DNA of 64,000 bases from Phascolomyces articulosus (GCA_025677815.1 JAIXMP010000030.1:310001-374000), one strand, 5' to 3'. Counted from the stretch's first letter, positions 25,160 through 37,750 are shown. The notes: generated from the sequence alone by a model not told the origin. Numbers and translations: made by a program.

Positions 25160-26159
25160 AAAAAAAAATAAAAAGATGGGTAAAGATGTTCCACGGTAAT
25201 GACGATGCACAAGTGAAGTTGGCCAATAGTGAAGGATGCAGACGGAATTCCAAGTTAGAAAGAGGCACTTTCAAGTTTAACAAGTTGGGTGCTATTATTT
25301 GAACGTATGGCTCAACTGAAGCTCATGGCTCAATTTGGAAAAGGTGACCCATTTTTGAGAGATGATGGTTCGCTTTTATTTTATGTGGCCAAATTCAATT
25401 TCAGATGCTGTATACAACGTGGGTGAGTTTTGCCTAAATCATTTACCCCTGAAGCCAAAACATCAAAAAAGCGTAAGTTTGATAGTATGAACTCTGCTCC
25501 AACAACGGCATAATCGCTTACCCATACCTGTATCATTTCTTTTATCATTTTCAGTTGTCATTCATCTCACCTTATCATCATATTTCTATTTTTACAAAAT
25601 TCATACATTATCTTCTTTCATCACACACTCCAATTTATCAAATCACACATTTCTGTTTTTATTTTCATTTGTATAAATTACCTGTATACCTTGTTATTAT
25701 ATTTTGATGAAATTTGTTCTTCAAATGGTTTCATACTGCTAACTTTTCTATCACTATTAACACGTACTAATGTCAATTGACATGTACGATCCCTATTAAT
25801 TTGTATTAGCCATTATAATTAGTGTAATGTGAAAACGCACTCCTTTATTTTACCCCTCACTTTTTCAGGGTAATTTTGCCCTCTAAGAGAAAATTTATTT
25901 TGACAATTGCAAACATGGAGATGGTACACTATAACAACGATGTCAGGAAATACATTCATTATATGCTATTTTTGCCATAGATTATGGAAAACGACTCATG
26001 AATAGCGCTTCAATTATAAATCGAAAGCATTTAGAACGGTATAGATAAAAGGTATTATAATAAAACCACATAACAATTATTTTTATATATAGAAAAAGAT
26101 AAACCATTTTAACAGAGCATTGCCAAACATGAATCTTACATTGTATTAAATATTAGTAT
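25160..26159. other. intergenic
   Basis: A plus-strand frame of about 43 codons near 25300-25430 (QFGKGDPFLRDDGSLLFYV) looks protein-like and ends in TGA, but I recognise nothing. The remainder is AT-rich. Confidence 0.4.
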
Positions 26160-27037
26160 GAACTATTAGGAGTGTCCAAGTTGCGGAGCCATGCGATGAA
26201 TATACCAGCTGCTACCAAGTCTTAATTATTTCATCGAGAAGGGATCTGTATATTACAAATTAAACAAAGAAATTGAAGATGATTTACTATATGCATGGCA
26301 ACCCCACGTCGAACACGACATTAATGAATTTATGAACGAACACGCTGCAAAATTGGTAGAGTGTGTTTTGGCTTCATGAAAGTCGTGGATCCTTGTAACT
26401 CAATTTAAAGCGTATGTGTCAAACCAACCCCACATTGATGACTGTACGTTCAATTGACCAGGCCCATTCTCAGAGTGGATCGTAAATTGGATTACAAACA
26501 AAATTTTGCAATCCTATTTACAAAACTTTTGCGCCAGCCGAGATTGTAAAGTAGAATGGTAAATTTGATGCGTTGTAAAATTTCCCAGGAAAATTCAATG
26601 TAATTGCTCCGGTCGAACGTGCTGCCTACTTTCAATCAGACCGCTTCCTTCGTGATTATACTAAATATGCAGCAGACAAAATATGGGCATTTATTAGTAA
26701 AAGACTTGCACGTAATCTTTTTGAGGTAGCTCATGGTCTCTCCATTGATTCACATCCGTCAAGATCAAACAACGTTTGGAAGGATCGCATAAGCATTACC
26801 TTATTGGCCATCTGCATCGTAGCAACAAGAGTTTACACTATACTTGACCGAAAAAAATGCCTGGAACTGTTAGTAAAAACAAAATATTTCCAATTAATCC
26901 CCAATACACAATGGTTCATGGTAGTAACAGTGTCGGATGCTGCAAGTTTGTTCAACAATTATTTTCAACAATCAGACTTGATCCCTCAGGTGGATTCGGT
27001 TAGACACTTTGAGAGGAAATGCAAAGATGAAAAATAA
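26160..27037 (+). pseudogene. decayed member of the unknown multi-copy family
   Basis: The first 340 bases closely match 50445-50770, with frameshifts and stops (for example TGA where the other copy has TCA in the segment before SKPW). The second half, including the frame 26804-27037, aligns with the C-terminal domain of the intact 680-residue protein at 44840-47021: FLRDYTKYAAD against MLRQYAKYSAD, and later LLAICIVATRVYTILD against LASFILRCIAQGTARKSD. It also matches the frame at 55676-56116. No promoter-side exons remain. Confidence 0.65.
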
Positions 27038-27264
27038 TGGGAAAGAGTCGAGATATATGAAGATAAACGATATGGGACCTTGGTTTACAAGGTCCCTCTT
27101 TTTATGTACGTCAAAATATAAGGGGTTAATATAAACGCCTATACTAATATAAATGATATATATTTCTATTTAGAATATCTATGCATCTTATATTTTTTAT
27201 TTACAACTTCTTGCATCCGTCGTCCGACCGTATCCTTCGTATCGGCAGATGCACTGTGTTGATC

Positions 27265-27725
27265 AGAGCTCGAGGTTGTAGACCATCGTAATGGAACGCA
27301 CCATTACAATGATTACTCTTTATCCGACGAATGCATATACAAACACGATGATACGAATGATAAGGAAGAAGAAAAAACAGACACCCCAGCAACAGCAGCT
27401 ACCAATGGACTAAGAGAAATCGCAGTAAAGATCCGAAGCCCACGAGATTTCATACCAATCTTCATCAAAAACCGCAATATAATTCACACATTGGAATTGG
27501 ATGCTTATTGTGCTTTTTCTGATGACGACGAAATTGAATTTGACAATACATACTGGGATTCACTGACGAATATCTGTAGTTCGTTGAGCAACTTAAGATC
27601 ACTCAGCTTATGCAACCCCTTCTATATTTCAAAATATAATTAATTTACGATGGTTACATTTGAGCGACGGTGAATTTAGTCGCTTGTCAACGGTACCATA
27701 GAATTTTGCAGTACTCTTGCACACA
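27265..27725 (+). pseudogene. leucine-rich-repeat protein relic
   Basis: An ATG-less frame of about 125 codons ends in TAA near 27642. It contains leucine-rich motifs (NIIHTLELDAYCAFSDDD, LSNLRSLSLCNPF). Past the stop, a shifted frame continues with LRWLHLSDGEFSRL. This is the C-terminal style of fungal F-box/LRR proteins, now frameshifted and lacking its start. Confidence 0.5.
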
Positions 27726-27959
27726 CCCTAGCCGTTTACAATTTTTCACGGGCACGCGATGCAAGAAATAAACTGTGAGACGTCGGGTAAATTAATCACC
27801 AGAGACATTTTATATTGTCCTTTTTTACTATACTCTTCCTCCTTATGTATGTTTTATACAAACATATTATACTATATTATATATAATAATATATAATTTT
27901 ATATATTCATTACCTTTATATATTAAATTTATAGAAAAACAATATCCTCTTTCCACAAT

Positions 27960-28375
27960 AGAACTCCCACTTTAAGTATTTGCACTTCCATGCCTCTCAA
28001 GAGCCAACGTACGTTTTCCCATTACTGATCTAAATCCACCATCGCTTGGAACAACATCACCCATTCATACCCATGATTTTGATGAAGAACAAGATAATGA
28101 TAATAATAATAATAATAATAGAAATAGTATAGCAATGTTGGTGATTCTTGGACAGCACAACAGGTTGCACAAAGAGCAGTCGTTGCAGCGCGACAGAATT
28201 TGTTTGCTGGATACAACAACTACCGCAATACATTAGATCCACGTCAGCATTTAATATGGCATGATGTTGTTAAAAATGATATTGTTGATCAAATATATGG
28301 CCACTGAAAGATATCGTAACACACGATTAAGAGATCGTACTTGGTCTGATGATTAGCCATACACACGCTATATTT
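27960..28375 (+). pseudogene. unrecognised coding relic
   Basis: Two linked frames look protein-like: ITDLNPPSLGTTSPIHTHDF, then an Asn run from an AAT microsatellite, then after a frameshift WTAQQVAQRAVVAARQNLFA and LDPRQHLIWHDVVKN, then after another break YRNTRLRDRTWSDD-stop at about 28354. The composition and restartable frame suggest a decayed gene 3' end. I do not recognise the family. Confidence 0.4.
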
Positions 28376-29480
28376 AAGGTATCCGTGTTTTTTTTTACGT
28401 TTATATACTTCTTTTTTACTTCTTCTTTTTCCTTTTTCCTTTATTATTTTTATTTCTTATCCTTTTTGCTAATTTATTATCATTCCATTGTAATTTTATC
28501 TTCTTTTTTTAAATAAAAATATTTATTTTCTCTATAAGCTATTAATTGAGTCGTATATTATTTTTATCAGTAAATAGGCCTGATTAATATGTATGGGGCA
28601 AGCCGATTAAGTTCTTTTATTTTTGAAAAGCCACTTCGGCGAGCTTTTCACGAAATTCAATGATTATATAGAATAGAAAATAAAATTTATAATGATTTAT
28701 TAAATAGGCTATAATTGAATATTGTTATATTTTATATTTATGACAAGATGAAAGCTTATATTAAGTGCTACTTGGTAGGAGGATTGTTTCCTGTTATTTT
28801 CCAACATTTAGTTCTTGTTTTTTCCTGGACATTGTATATAATGGCAGTTGCTACTGTCGTGTCTGTAGGAAAATAATACACCTATATAATAGGTGTATCT
28901 AAGTTTAAATGAGGAAGAAAAGAATAATAATAAATAAATAGAATAACGCCATTGTTATGAAATGGGGTGAATCAGAACGGTATACCAAATAAGGTATCGT
29001 GTTCAACAATAAGAAAATAAGAAATGAATAACGCCCTCTTAACAGAAGGCGTAAATTAACAATAACAAAAAATATCAATCCTCATCTCAATGGACTCATA
29101 TAAACATGTACCCGACAATAAATAAATTAGAAATAAGCACTTCATCGAAAAGTATAAAAGGACCTCAATTTTATTAGATAGTTTGATCATCACTACTTTT
29201 ATTAAATAAATCTTTATAACAGTCCCAACATATTCTTATCGCCTTTATTTTTCTATTTTTATACCTTTTATATTTTTCACAGCTGCATGTTTTTGACGCT
29301 TGGGACGTATATTGACAGTTTTATTTGAATTGCTGTCATATACACCACTACTATTTGGAATAGAACCAAGTGGTATTGCTGCTGGTGCGATATTGATAAG
29401 TGATCGTCTTTGAACTTCTATTAAATATTAAATATAAGAAAAATATTATAGCTGTTGTTTTGGATATATATTAAAGTAGC
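28376..29480. other. intergenic
   Basis: AT-rich, no gene supported. Confidence 0.45.
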
Positions 29481-30323
29481 AAGGTGTATTTTGTTTTGGT
29501 TGTTGATGATGTTGTTCAAGGCGTGGTGTTTTTGAATGTTTTGGGGTTAGTGATGATGGAGCTGACAGTTTTCTTTTTGATGATTGCAAGATCCGATTAA
29601 TCTTATCTACTATTCCTTTATTGTTAACTTATTTACTGTCTTGGCAATATTTTCACTTTCTTTCCATTTCGTATTATAATAACTACGCAAGTGTTTAGGC
29701 GTTTTATAGAATATATTAGCTCCATCAACTCTTGATGATGACCAGATCTTTGTGAATGCTACAAAATCAATTTCACTCGCTTTATGTTCTGGACAATTGG
29801 TACGTAAAATTGTTTTAAATAGTTCTTTTTCAGCTGCAGTGTGCATAGGTAAAACAGCATGGGCTGTTTCTTGGCGTCTCGCAATAAATTTGTACTGTGC
29901 ACCTGGAACTTGCAATGTAGAACTGTTAATCATGATCAATGGAGCTATCTCTAATGATGTTGTAGGTGGGAGAGGTGGGCGAGGATTTCGGGTATGCTTC
30001 TTATTTGACAACACAATGGTTTGGTTAGAAGATGAAGATAAAGTTACTGGTGCTGTATTTCTGAGAGGTGTCAAAGATGGCGTTGTAGTTTTTGTAGGTG
30101 GGGCTGGTTGGGCAATGTCCAACTCTTTCATCAGCTCTACATCCAAAGGTGTTATTCCAAAAGACTCATCAGAGGAAGCTAATTGAATGGAGTGCTTATG
30201 AACCCCAGGTTTACCATCTATACAGGGCATTCCAAGAGATGCCAACAGGTAATTTATGTGTTGTGTGATCCAAGGATCGTAATGCCCTTGATGTACATGG
30301 CCAGAGCGGTTAGCAGTACCAGC
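29480..30323 (-). pseudogene. C-terminal part of the DDE/exonuclease gene
   Basis: This is the far end of the large minus-strand gene whose body lies beyond the MULE. An exon begins after an AG acceptor at 30325-30324 and reads AGTANRSGHVHQGHYDPWIT, continuing through LGMPCIDGKPG, SDESFGITPLD and a Pro/Thr/Ser-rich linker. It then has a Myb/SANT-like stretch ending YYNTKWKESENIAKTVNK, and stops at 29610. A shifted frame continues to about 29480 (INRILQSSKRKLSAP). It joins in phase 0 to the exon ending HNIN at 36987, so the MULE lies within the intervening intron. Confidence 0.65.
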
Positions 30324-30345
30324 CTTTTACATTTCAGTATGTTGA

Positions 30346-30353
30346 TATTTAAA
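30346..30353. repeat. target-site duplication, left copy
   Basis: TATTTAAA directly before the left MULE terminus; the same 8 bases (9 if the next G is counted) follow the right terminus at 36901. Confidence 0.85.
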
Positions 30354-33300
30354 GAGAATTACTACACGCGTAGGTTACACACCAGTCATCTTAGGACCAA
30401 CCTACGTGCAACCTACGCGTGTAGTCTGACTTCAAATACTATACAACTTGTGCCACCTGTCATACTACATGCGTGGTCAGACTCCAGTTTAATAAATGTT
30501 AAAGAAAAAAAAACCCTTATAATGCAAATCTGATTTACCTCATACATTGTTACATAAATTTGTGAAAATCAATAAATTACACAACGGGCACTTCTATTTT
30601 AAAATATCATAATGACTTAGTTTTTTATCTAGTAGGAACATTTGCATAACACAATATTATTAAAGGAATGATCAACATTTTCATTAAATTACACATCTTA
30701 TACATCTACATATGAACAGTTGCTAGTGATAATCAATCAAACACTGATGTCGATTACTATTATTATGGAAATTCCATGAATGCACATATAGATCATTTAT
30801 ATTGCGATATCATCATGTTACTGTCAAGGAAGCACATATATACAGATCATTAAAATATGCATAACCTTGCATAATTGGGATGGAATATACAACTCTATCA
30901 AGATCTTAAAATTATACAGTTTTTTAAATAAAATGAGTACAAGCTATAATAGTTACTTACTAATAGTAATGCTTATTATAGATATTAATATGTTAACTCA
31001 CATATATAATGAAACAAAACAGGTGTTGTAAGCAAATGCAGCTTATTAGGTATTATACATATATATATTGATAATGTGTAGATTTGTGCTATTTAAGGAA
31101 TTCTTACAAAATATGTTTGTAAGGTGTATAAGCGAAATAATAAATATATGATGCCTGTAAAACATTGCTCAGCACACAAATTTGCTAACATATAATGAAA
31201 TAAGTTAATGGTCAACATTCCCATTAATATGTTTTTTTTTTGGTCTCTATATACAATCTCATGCTTAATCGTGCATATGATTTGTCATCTTTAGTACTCC
31301 ATAGATACACATGTCAATCAACAAAATATATGTATAATTTTATGCCGTGTTCATAATCTGCATTTTGATTTTAAACATTTTTTTTTCTAACATTATATAC
31401 AACCACATGTTCGGCTAACATGTGCATGATATAATGTTCTAAATATTACCTGGTCACATATGTTGTTGATCATTGACTTTATGGGCTACCTATTATTGCA
31501 ATTATGCACAGCATGATATGATATACACAATGCATCTCATTTAAAGCAGATCAGCACTTGAATATGATTAATACTTTTAGCCAAGTAATACTTGGTCTTA
31601 CAGGAACAACTTTTTTACGTATTTAAGTCTTGATTTGATGAATATATAAATAAAGTTGGTTGAAACATCAAAAAATATTATCACTACATTTTTTTTTGTT
31701 ATAACTACAACATTACCTATATCATGTCATTATTATTTCCACAATCTCTTGAAGATATCCTTAACAAGACGGATTACAAAACCAAAGATGAAGAATTCGC
31801 AATTGTTCAGAATTACGCGGCCAGAGTAGGCTTTCCGTCGTTAAGGCTAATAGTGGTATTTCTTATTGTACCTTTGAATGCTGCCATGCTGGATTATCAC
31901 GAGCGGGCTCAAGTAATAAGGATGAAGGTAAAAGAAATAAATGAAAATGGGTCATATGAAGGAAATATTTTTATTTCTATTCAAATAAGCAGATATTTTT
32001 TGTGTTAGCACTATATTAAATATGATGTTTACATCTTATATAGATCCTACAGTGAAGACATACAAAGATAAAAACGGTATTGAGAAAAAAAAAGCCGACT
32101 CGTAAATCAACAAAGACTGGCTGTACTTGGAAAATCAATATTTCATGCAGCGATACCAATAACAACCGATGGAAATTTTCAACAATGTTATCTGACATCC
32201 CAGAGCATAACCATAGGATGAGCATGAATCCTTTGATATACCATGAGCACCGAGATAAAGATGTATACGAACGTCAAAATATTATTAGTCAACTAGAAGC
32301 AGGTATTGCCCCATGACAGATTATGAAGCAACAACGTGTGAATCTGCCACCACCATCAGTAGCAACAGCACTACCAACTCAAATTCCAGTACTTGCTTCT
32401 CAATCTTTCTTTGGACAACCATTACCATATCCACCTACTCCAATTATTACACCTATGTATGTTGCTGCACCAATGTATGTCACTGCACCAACAACAATAA
32501 CTCAACAACCAAGATATATAGGTCACCACAATATGATTCCAAAAGATTTATATAACATTGGGCAAAAAATTCGTAAAAATCAAAATAACCGCGGTAATTA
32601 TCAAGAAATGGATTTTATTACGATCTTTTTGGAACGGCATGGATATATATATCGCTATGATACCGGCAGCACTAAAAATCTCACCAAGTCTATTTTTACA
32701 ACACATACAACATGTATTGAAAAGGCACGACGGTTTCCTGAAGTTATTGTGATCGACTGTACATATCGCAGCAATCGAAACATGATGCCCTTACTCAATA
32801 TTTTAGGTGTCAGCAACTTGGGTGCAGAAAATTACCGTAGTGACAAATTACGTTCATATTATATTGGAAGTGCTGTGATGTCAGACGAAAAAGCATTATC
32901 GTATGATTGGGTGGTTGAAAAATTGGCGCAAGTCGTCTGGGCTCCTGAAAGCGGTTCTACACCAAAGCTTTTTGTTACTGGTGGTGATAGTGCATTAGCA
33001 AGTTCATTGCATAAACATTTTCCTGGTGTTCCGCATATCTTGTGTGTATGGCATATCAAGAAAAATTTTTGCAAGAAGGTGATGCAGCATGTAGATCGAG
33101 AAGAGTTGAAGGAGGAATACGAAGCAATTATTGAAACAATCGACAGGTTGCTATGGTCAAGAACAATCGATAAATTTGAAGATGCTATCGGTGACTATAA
33201 GAAAGAAGTAAAAAGAACATGTGGTAGTAATAAAGTTGGGGGAGCGGATATCATTAGATATCTTGAAGAAGAGTAAGTAAAAAAAAATAGTATAATATAC

Positions 33301-36300
33301 CTTTATTTGATTATATAACACAGTAGTGATAGTTAAAAAAAATGGTGCTTAACATATTAATCTAAATCTACATTTGACATTTTATTATAGAATGCTTCCA
33401 TTCAAAGAACGCTGGGCTGGTCCCTGGGTAGAGTCTTACATCCATTTAGGTGCAAGATCCACGCAGAGAGCTGAAGGTTTTCATGCGAATCTAAAGAAAA
33501 TAATTGATAGCCCTGGTCGGATGCTACATACATTTGAAAGTATACATGAATACCTTAATAATGCTGTAATTAATAAATAAAATTAAGAAAAAGGGTAAAT
33601 ATTTCAAAGAATAGTCATATAACCTTTCAGAGTACTCTAATACATGAATAATACTCTATTAATTTTATACAATTTATAGGATTTTAAAGAAGATATACAA
33701 CAGAATCGCGAATTTCAACTTACGTGGATAATCGAAGATAAAGCCACACCAAATGATAACCGTCTCAGGAAACAGATTGGACACCTACAAGGTACCATAT
33801 GCCACTTTGCTCTATACAAGACATTGGGAGAGATTCAAGCTTCTCGGTACATGAATGAAGACATGTTGCTGGAATGTGGTATATTTTGCGAAGCAAAAAC
33901 GAATTATAACTTACCTTGTCGTCATGTGTTACACCAATTCTTGGATAAACCTCTGGACCCTGAATTATATCATGAACGATGGTGGCTAACACAACCGACA
34001 GGTAATAAATTTTAAATGACAGTTTATTATGTACTCTAATTTTTTTTTTAAAAAAAAAAACAGAACTATTTAGACTAATTTTATTTTTCTGGTTGATGTA
34101 TATGGTATAATAGACAATATCCTCAAGGGATCACTTACTGAAGATATCGGAAATATTGATACTATTGCTGGCACTGATGATGATCTGCAAACATTTAATC
34201 GGTATCAAGAAATGAAAGAAAGAATTGTTACAACATACATGTCATGTCAAAATAACCAACAGCGTCAAGATTTAGTTGCAGCAGTTAATTCTGCATTGAA
34301 AATTTCTCCCCTGTTCCTGTTGAAAACCTTGTTTTACCCAAATCTGTCAAAACTAAAGCCGTCCTCTAAAAAAATCGATTGGTTCAAGAATACCTTCGGG
34401 CTGGGAACAACTCGAGGAAGAAGCAAAGGAGAAACAGAAGCTTAAAGAAAAAGAAGCCAAGCAATTGAAAGAAAAGAAACCCCTTTCACCTTCAAACAAA
34501 CCTCTCATCCCCTATCGAAACAAGCGACCGAAGAAAGATGAACCAAATATGAATGATGAACTACTCAAGAATGATAAGAGTACAATGTAAGTAAACAAAA
34601 TATAGAAATAATTACTATCAAGATACAAAATATAAATTGATTATATAATATTGTATATATTTGTATAACTAATAATATTTATAATATTCAATATATATAT
34701 ATTTCTACAACTTTAGCACTTTACACCCAGATATTCCTTTGGAAAACACAATTGAAGCAGTCGAAATTATAGATGATGGATGGTGTGGCTTTCGTACTTT
34801 AGCTTACATTATACACAAGGACCAAGACAAGTATTTGGATATTAAGGAAAAAATGTATTCATATGTCAAGGAAATAAAGACCTCTGTTATAGGTATGTTT
34901 GCCAAGGACATGCTACTGTATTTAATGACTTGCTTAAAAGGTTGGCATATGGTATTGTACCTAGGTTTCGAACTCGTTCTGTCTGCTACAAGGAATATTG
35001 GTTTGATGCAGCTCAAGATGCTCAAATTGCAGCAAACGCTTTCAGTATACCTATCGCTGTTTATTCTGATGGTAGTGTTCATGAATCAATACTTTATCTT
35101 CCGTATGACTTCCCTGATGGACAGCCCTTACCAGAAATTATGCATTTTGTTAATGGTAATCACTTTCAAACCATCAAGACAAAACGGTTTCCACGAATGA
35201 CTTGGCCTCCTATTCTCCCTCAATCCATGACAATCTGGAAATCTCGTGGTCGGGATCAAAGTGAATACAAGGCAGCTTGGAAGTACATACATAGAAAGAA
35301 GTATCCCAAAATTACAAGCACAAATGGATCTTCCAAGCAACCAATTGTTATAGAAGATGATGATGACAAAGCCTCTAGTAAAGATAAAGTTTTGGAAGAA
35401 CTAAGAGAAAAGTTAAAGGCAATTGAAGCCATACCAGTTGAACGAGGTACGTACATTATAATAGAGTAAAAAAAAATACCAAAGCATAACCTTTTTGAAT
35501 TATTTTTTAATCTTTAATATTTATAATATTTTACTGTAAATATGAATAGTCATAAATCCATGCCTGTTCTGTAGAACTTCACTTGGTGACCCTATGCCAG
35601 AGGCTATCAAGAAAGTGTACGACGAATACGTCCAAAAAAATGAACAATATCGGAAGGATAGAGAGAAGGAAGCTGTAGATAAAGACACCCGATTTATTCA
35701 AATTCGCACAATAACTCGAGACCTACAATTGACGTTCCAGGAACAAATGAATTTTTGCCAAGTCCATAAGATTGAACTGATTTACAAACCAGAGGCTATT
35801 GAACAAGGCTATCCACAAGATATAAACTTCAAGGCATTGCCAGAGCGAATCTTGCCACATCTGGAAACACTTGTTGAAATTGCCAAAGGAAAGCTTTACA
35901 GTCCTTTTCGTGATAATGAGGAAGCCTTTTTTAAGGAAATAAAAGATTCGTAAAAAGAAGTGCCATGGCAAGAATGTCTCGTATGGAAATGTATACGGTA
36001 ATTATATTTTATATTGTTATAAGTACTACTTTCTCTAGCTTGTTTTATATATATAAATTAATGTAATAATGTTATAATTTTTTTAGAGCGGATATTATGG
36101 AATACGAGGTAGAGATGTCATGTTACGAGTCCTACAACGTGATTTACTCTTTACAAAGAAGATAACAAGTAAAGATACAAAACCATTGGACGAAATCACA
36201 TTCATACAGACTATCCTTGTACCCGAATGCAGTATTCTCCTAATCTAGCAAGATTTGGATATATCATACTCTGAAGCATATGAAATCCTAATTGACAGTC

Positions 36301-36900
36301 ATAAGTATGGCAATTATACATATAATTATGTTGTGGATGAGGACTATGATGATTAAAATGATGCATCCTTGAGTAATATCATAGTAATTATAATAAGATT
36401 ATGATTATTTTCTCTCTTTCTTTCTCACCTCTCCCATTTCTTCCTCTTCTTCTTTTTTTTTATTACTTTTTCTCTTTTCGATATTTCTTCCATTTTTTTC
36501 TTCTCTTTATATCTGTCACCAATAATCCCATCAGTACTATTTTATTTTTAATGATGTACATTGGCATCTTTTTATATGTAATGGAAAAACTTACAATATA
36601 TAAATATTCTTTTAAAGAAATACTTTTATGTATCTTTTTCTTCTTTTATGTAGTTAAATGATCATTATTTTTGATATTTATTTTGTATTAGTTTTCGTTG
36701 CAACTATATATCTTCTAATATTTCTGACTTAATTGTAAATGGGAGAGACAACATACACAGTAAGATTGAGAGTGGGACCATGCGTGTAGTATGACAGGTG
36801 GCACAAGCTGTATAATATTTGAAGTCAGACTACATGCGTAGGTTGCACGTAGATTGGTCCTAAGATGACTAGTATGTAACCTACGCGTGTAGTAATTCTC
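30354..36900 (+). mobile_element. Mutator-like element (MULE), 6.5 kb, with TIRs and TSD
   Basis: The element starts GAGAATTACTACACGCGTAG and ends with the inverted copy at 36900. The inverted repeats extend about 125-130 bp (30354-30480 and 36775-36900), with about eight differences, all transitions. An 8-9 bp target duplication (TATTTAAA/G) flanks it, within the 8-11 bp range usual for Mutator. It encodes one split transposase-OTU gene on the plus strand. It is inserted in an intron of the older minus-strand DDE/exonuclease gene. In-frame stops and frameshifts in its gene indicate it is no longer autonomous. Confidence 0.9.
31724..36355 (+). pseudogene. MULE transposase (FAR1-MULE-SWIM) fused to OTU protease, damaged
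   Basis: Exons, by splice sites and frame: 31724-31927, 32044-33272, 33391-33565, 33680-34001, 34114-34586, 34717-35446, 35550-about 35998, and one ending at 36355. A FAR1-type zinc region comes first (GISYCTFECCHAGLS, then TGCTWKINISCSD and a distal HNH). The MULE core has D at 32755-32757 (VIDCTYRS), D at 32986-32988 (TGGDSALAS) and E at 33473-33475 (TQRAEGFHANLKK). A SWIM-like CRH follows at NLPCRHVL. The next exon junction (AT|C) leads in frame to an OTU-like fold: IIDDGWCGFRTLAYII with the catalytic Cys, and GNHFQTIK with the His. Damage: TGA at 32314-32316, frameshifts near 31838, 34300, 34370 and 34890, and stops near 35951 and 36244. Confidence 0.8.
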
Positions 36901-36908
36901 TATTTAAA
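36901..36908. repeat. target-site duplication, right copy
   Basis: TATTTAAA immediately after the right MULE terminus, matching 30346-30353. Confidence 0.85.
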
Positions 36909-36986
36909 GACCCATGATTAATTTACAATTATATATTATATATTATGTAAGAGTATGTATCATTATTTAATTTTGTGCTTTCTTAC

Positions 36987-37165
36987 ATTGATGTTATGAC
37001 GAAGCCTATAATCTGCTAATGCAGCATCGGTTAATTCAGCACTAGCACCAAAAGATCCAAAGCGTCGAATGATATTTTGGTGGATACCACCTTCAAGTGA
37101 GTTCGTATCACGACTACAGCGATACAATACCAATCCATCTCAATCTGTACCTTTGGAAAAATACA
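36987..37165 (-). pseudogene. exon of the DDE/exonuclease gene (E-motif exon)
   Basis: On the minus strand this reads YFSKGTD, a TGA, then GLVLYRCSRDTNSLEGGVHQ, continuing FGSFGAS and YRLRHNIN, followed by a GTAAGA donor at 36986. NSLEGG is the likely third acidic residue of a DDE core. The intron it enters holds the MULE; without the MULE and one target copy the intron would be about 108 nt. The upstream breakpoint near 37170 is where the next gene segment is inverted. Confidence 0.65.
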
Positions 37166-37178
37166 TTATAAAAACTGT

Positions 37179-37750
37179 TTGATTTTTTTTGTTAAACCAA
37201 GAGCAGAAAATCAGAGACAAGATCAAAAGCAATCCGAACATATTCGATCAAGAATATTAAAAGATGCATTCCATTTAATGGATATGATTAAAGTATCTCG
37301 CAAACACGGTTTATCAAAAGTATTCTCTTGTGATTTCCATGATGCTCTATTTGTAATAGACAAAGATTACAAGGAGCGTGTTGAATGTGTTCTTAAAAAT
37401 CGTAACACGACTTAGAATAAAAAGTTTGCTGAAGATCCAGATTGGGTGCTATGAAGAGATAGACATAAGTATACTTTGTGACTAATATATTTAGAGGCAG
37501 TATTTTGAGATAGTTATTAATTTTGAGTATATACTATCCTTGGGGATTACTATTATTATTAAGGTGTGATACCACCACCCAAAGATTTATACCCAGTTGT
37601 GAAGAAACTTTTAGAAAAATATGGTCCATTATGATGTGCGAAAACTGGAAGACCATTATTCGAATACGAGAATTGGCAACGGGCAACAAGTGTACTAAAA
37701 ACTATCCATCAAGGACATGTGTCTGACCTACCTGGAATTCCGTTCTAGTT
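37179..37750 (+). pseudogene. inverted segment of the DDE/exonuclease gene
   Basis: Plus-strand coding relic reading ILKDAFHLMDMIKVSRKHGL, then RVECVLKNRNTT-stop, and after a gap VIPPPKDLYPVVKKLLEKYG and VLKTIHQGHVSDLPGIPF. From what I recall of related fungal proteins, these blocks sit between the exonuclease domain and the YRCSR..NSLEGG block, which here are both on the minus strand. So the piece has been flipped. It contains several stops, including a TGA in the Trp position of the PLWCAKTG-type motif. Confidence 0.55.
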
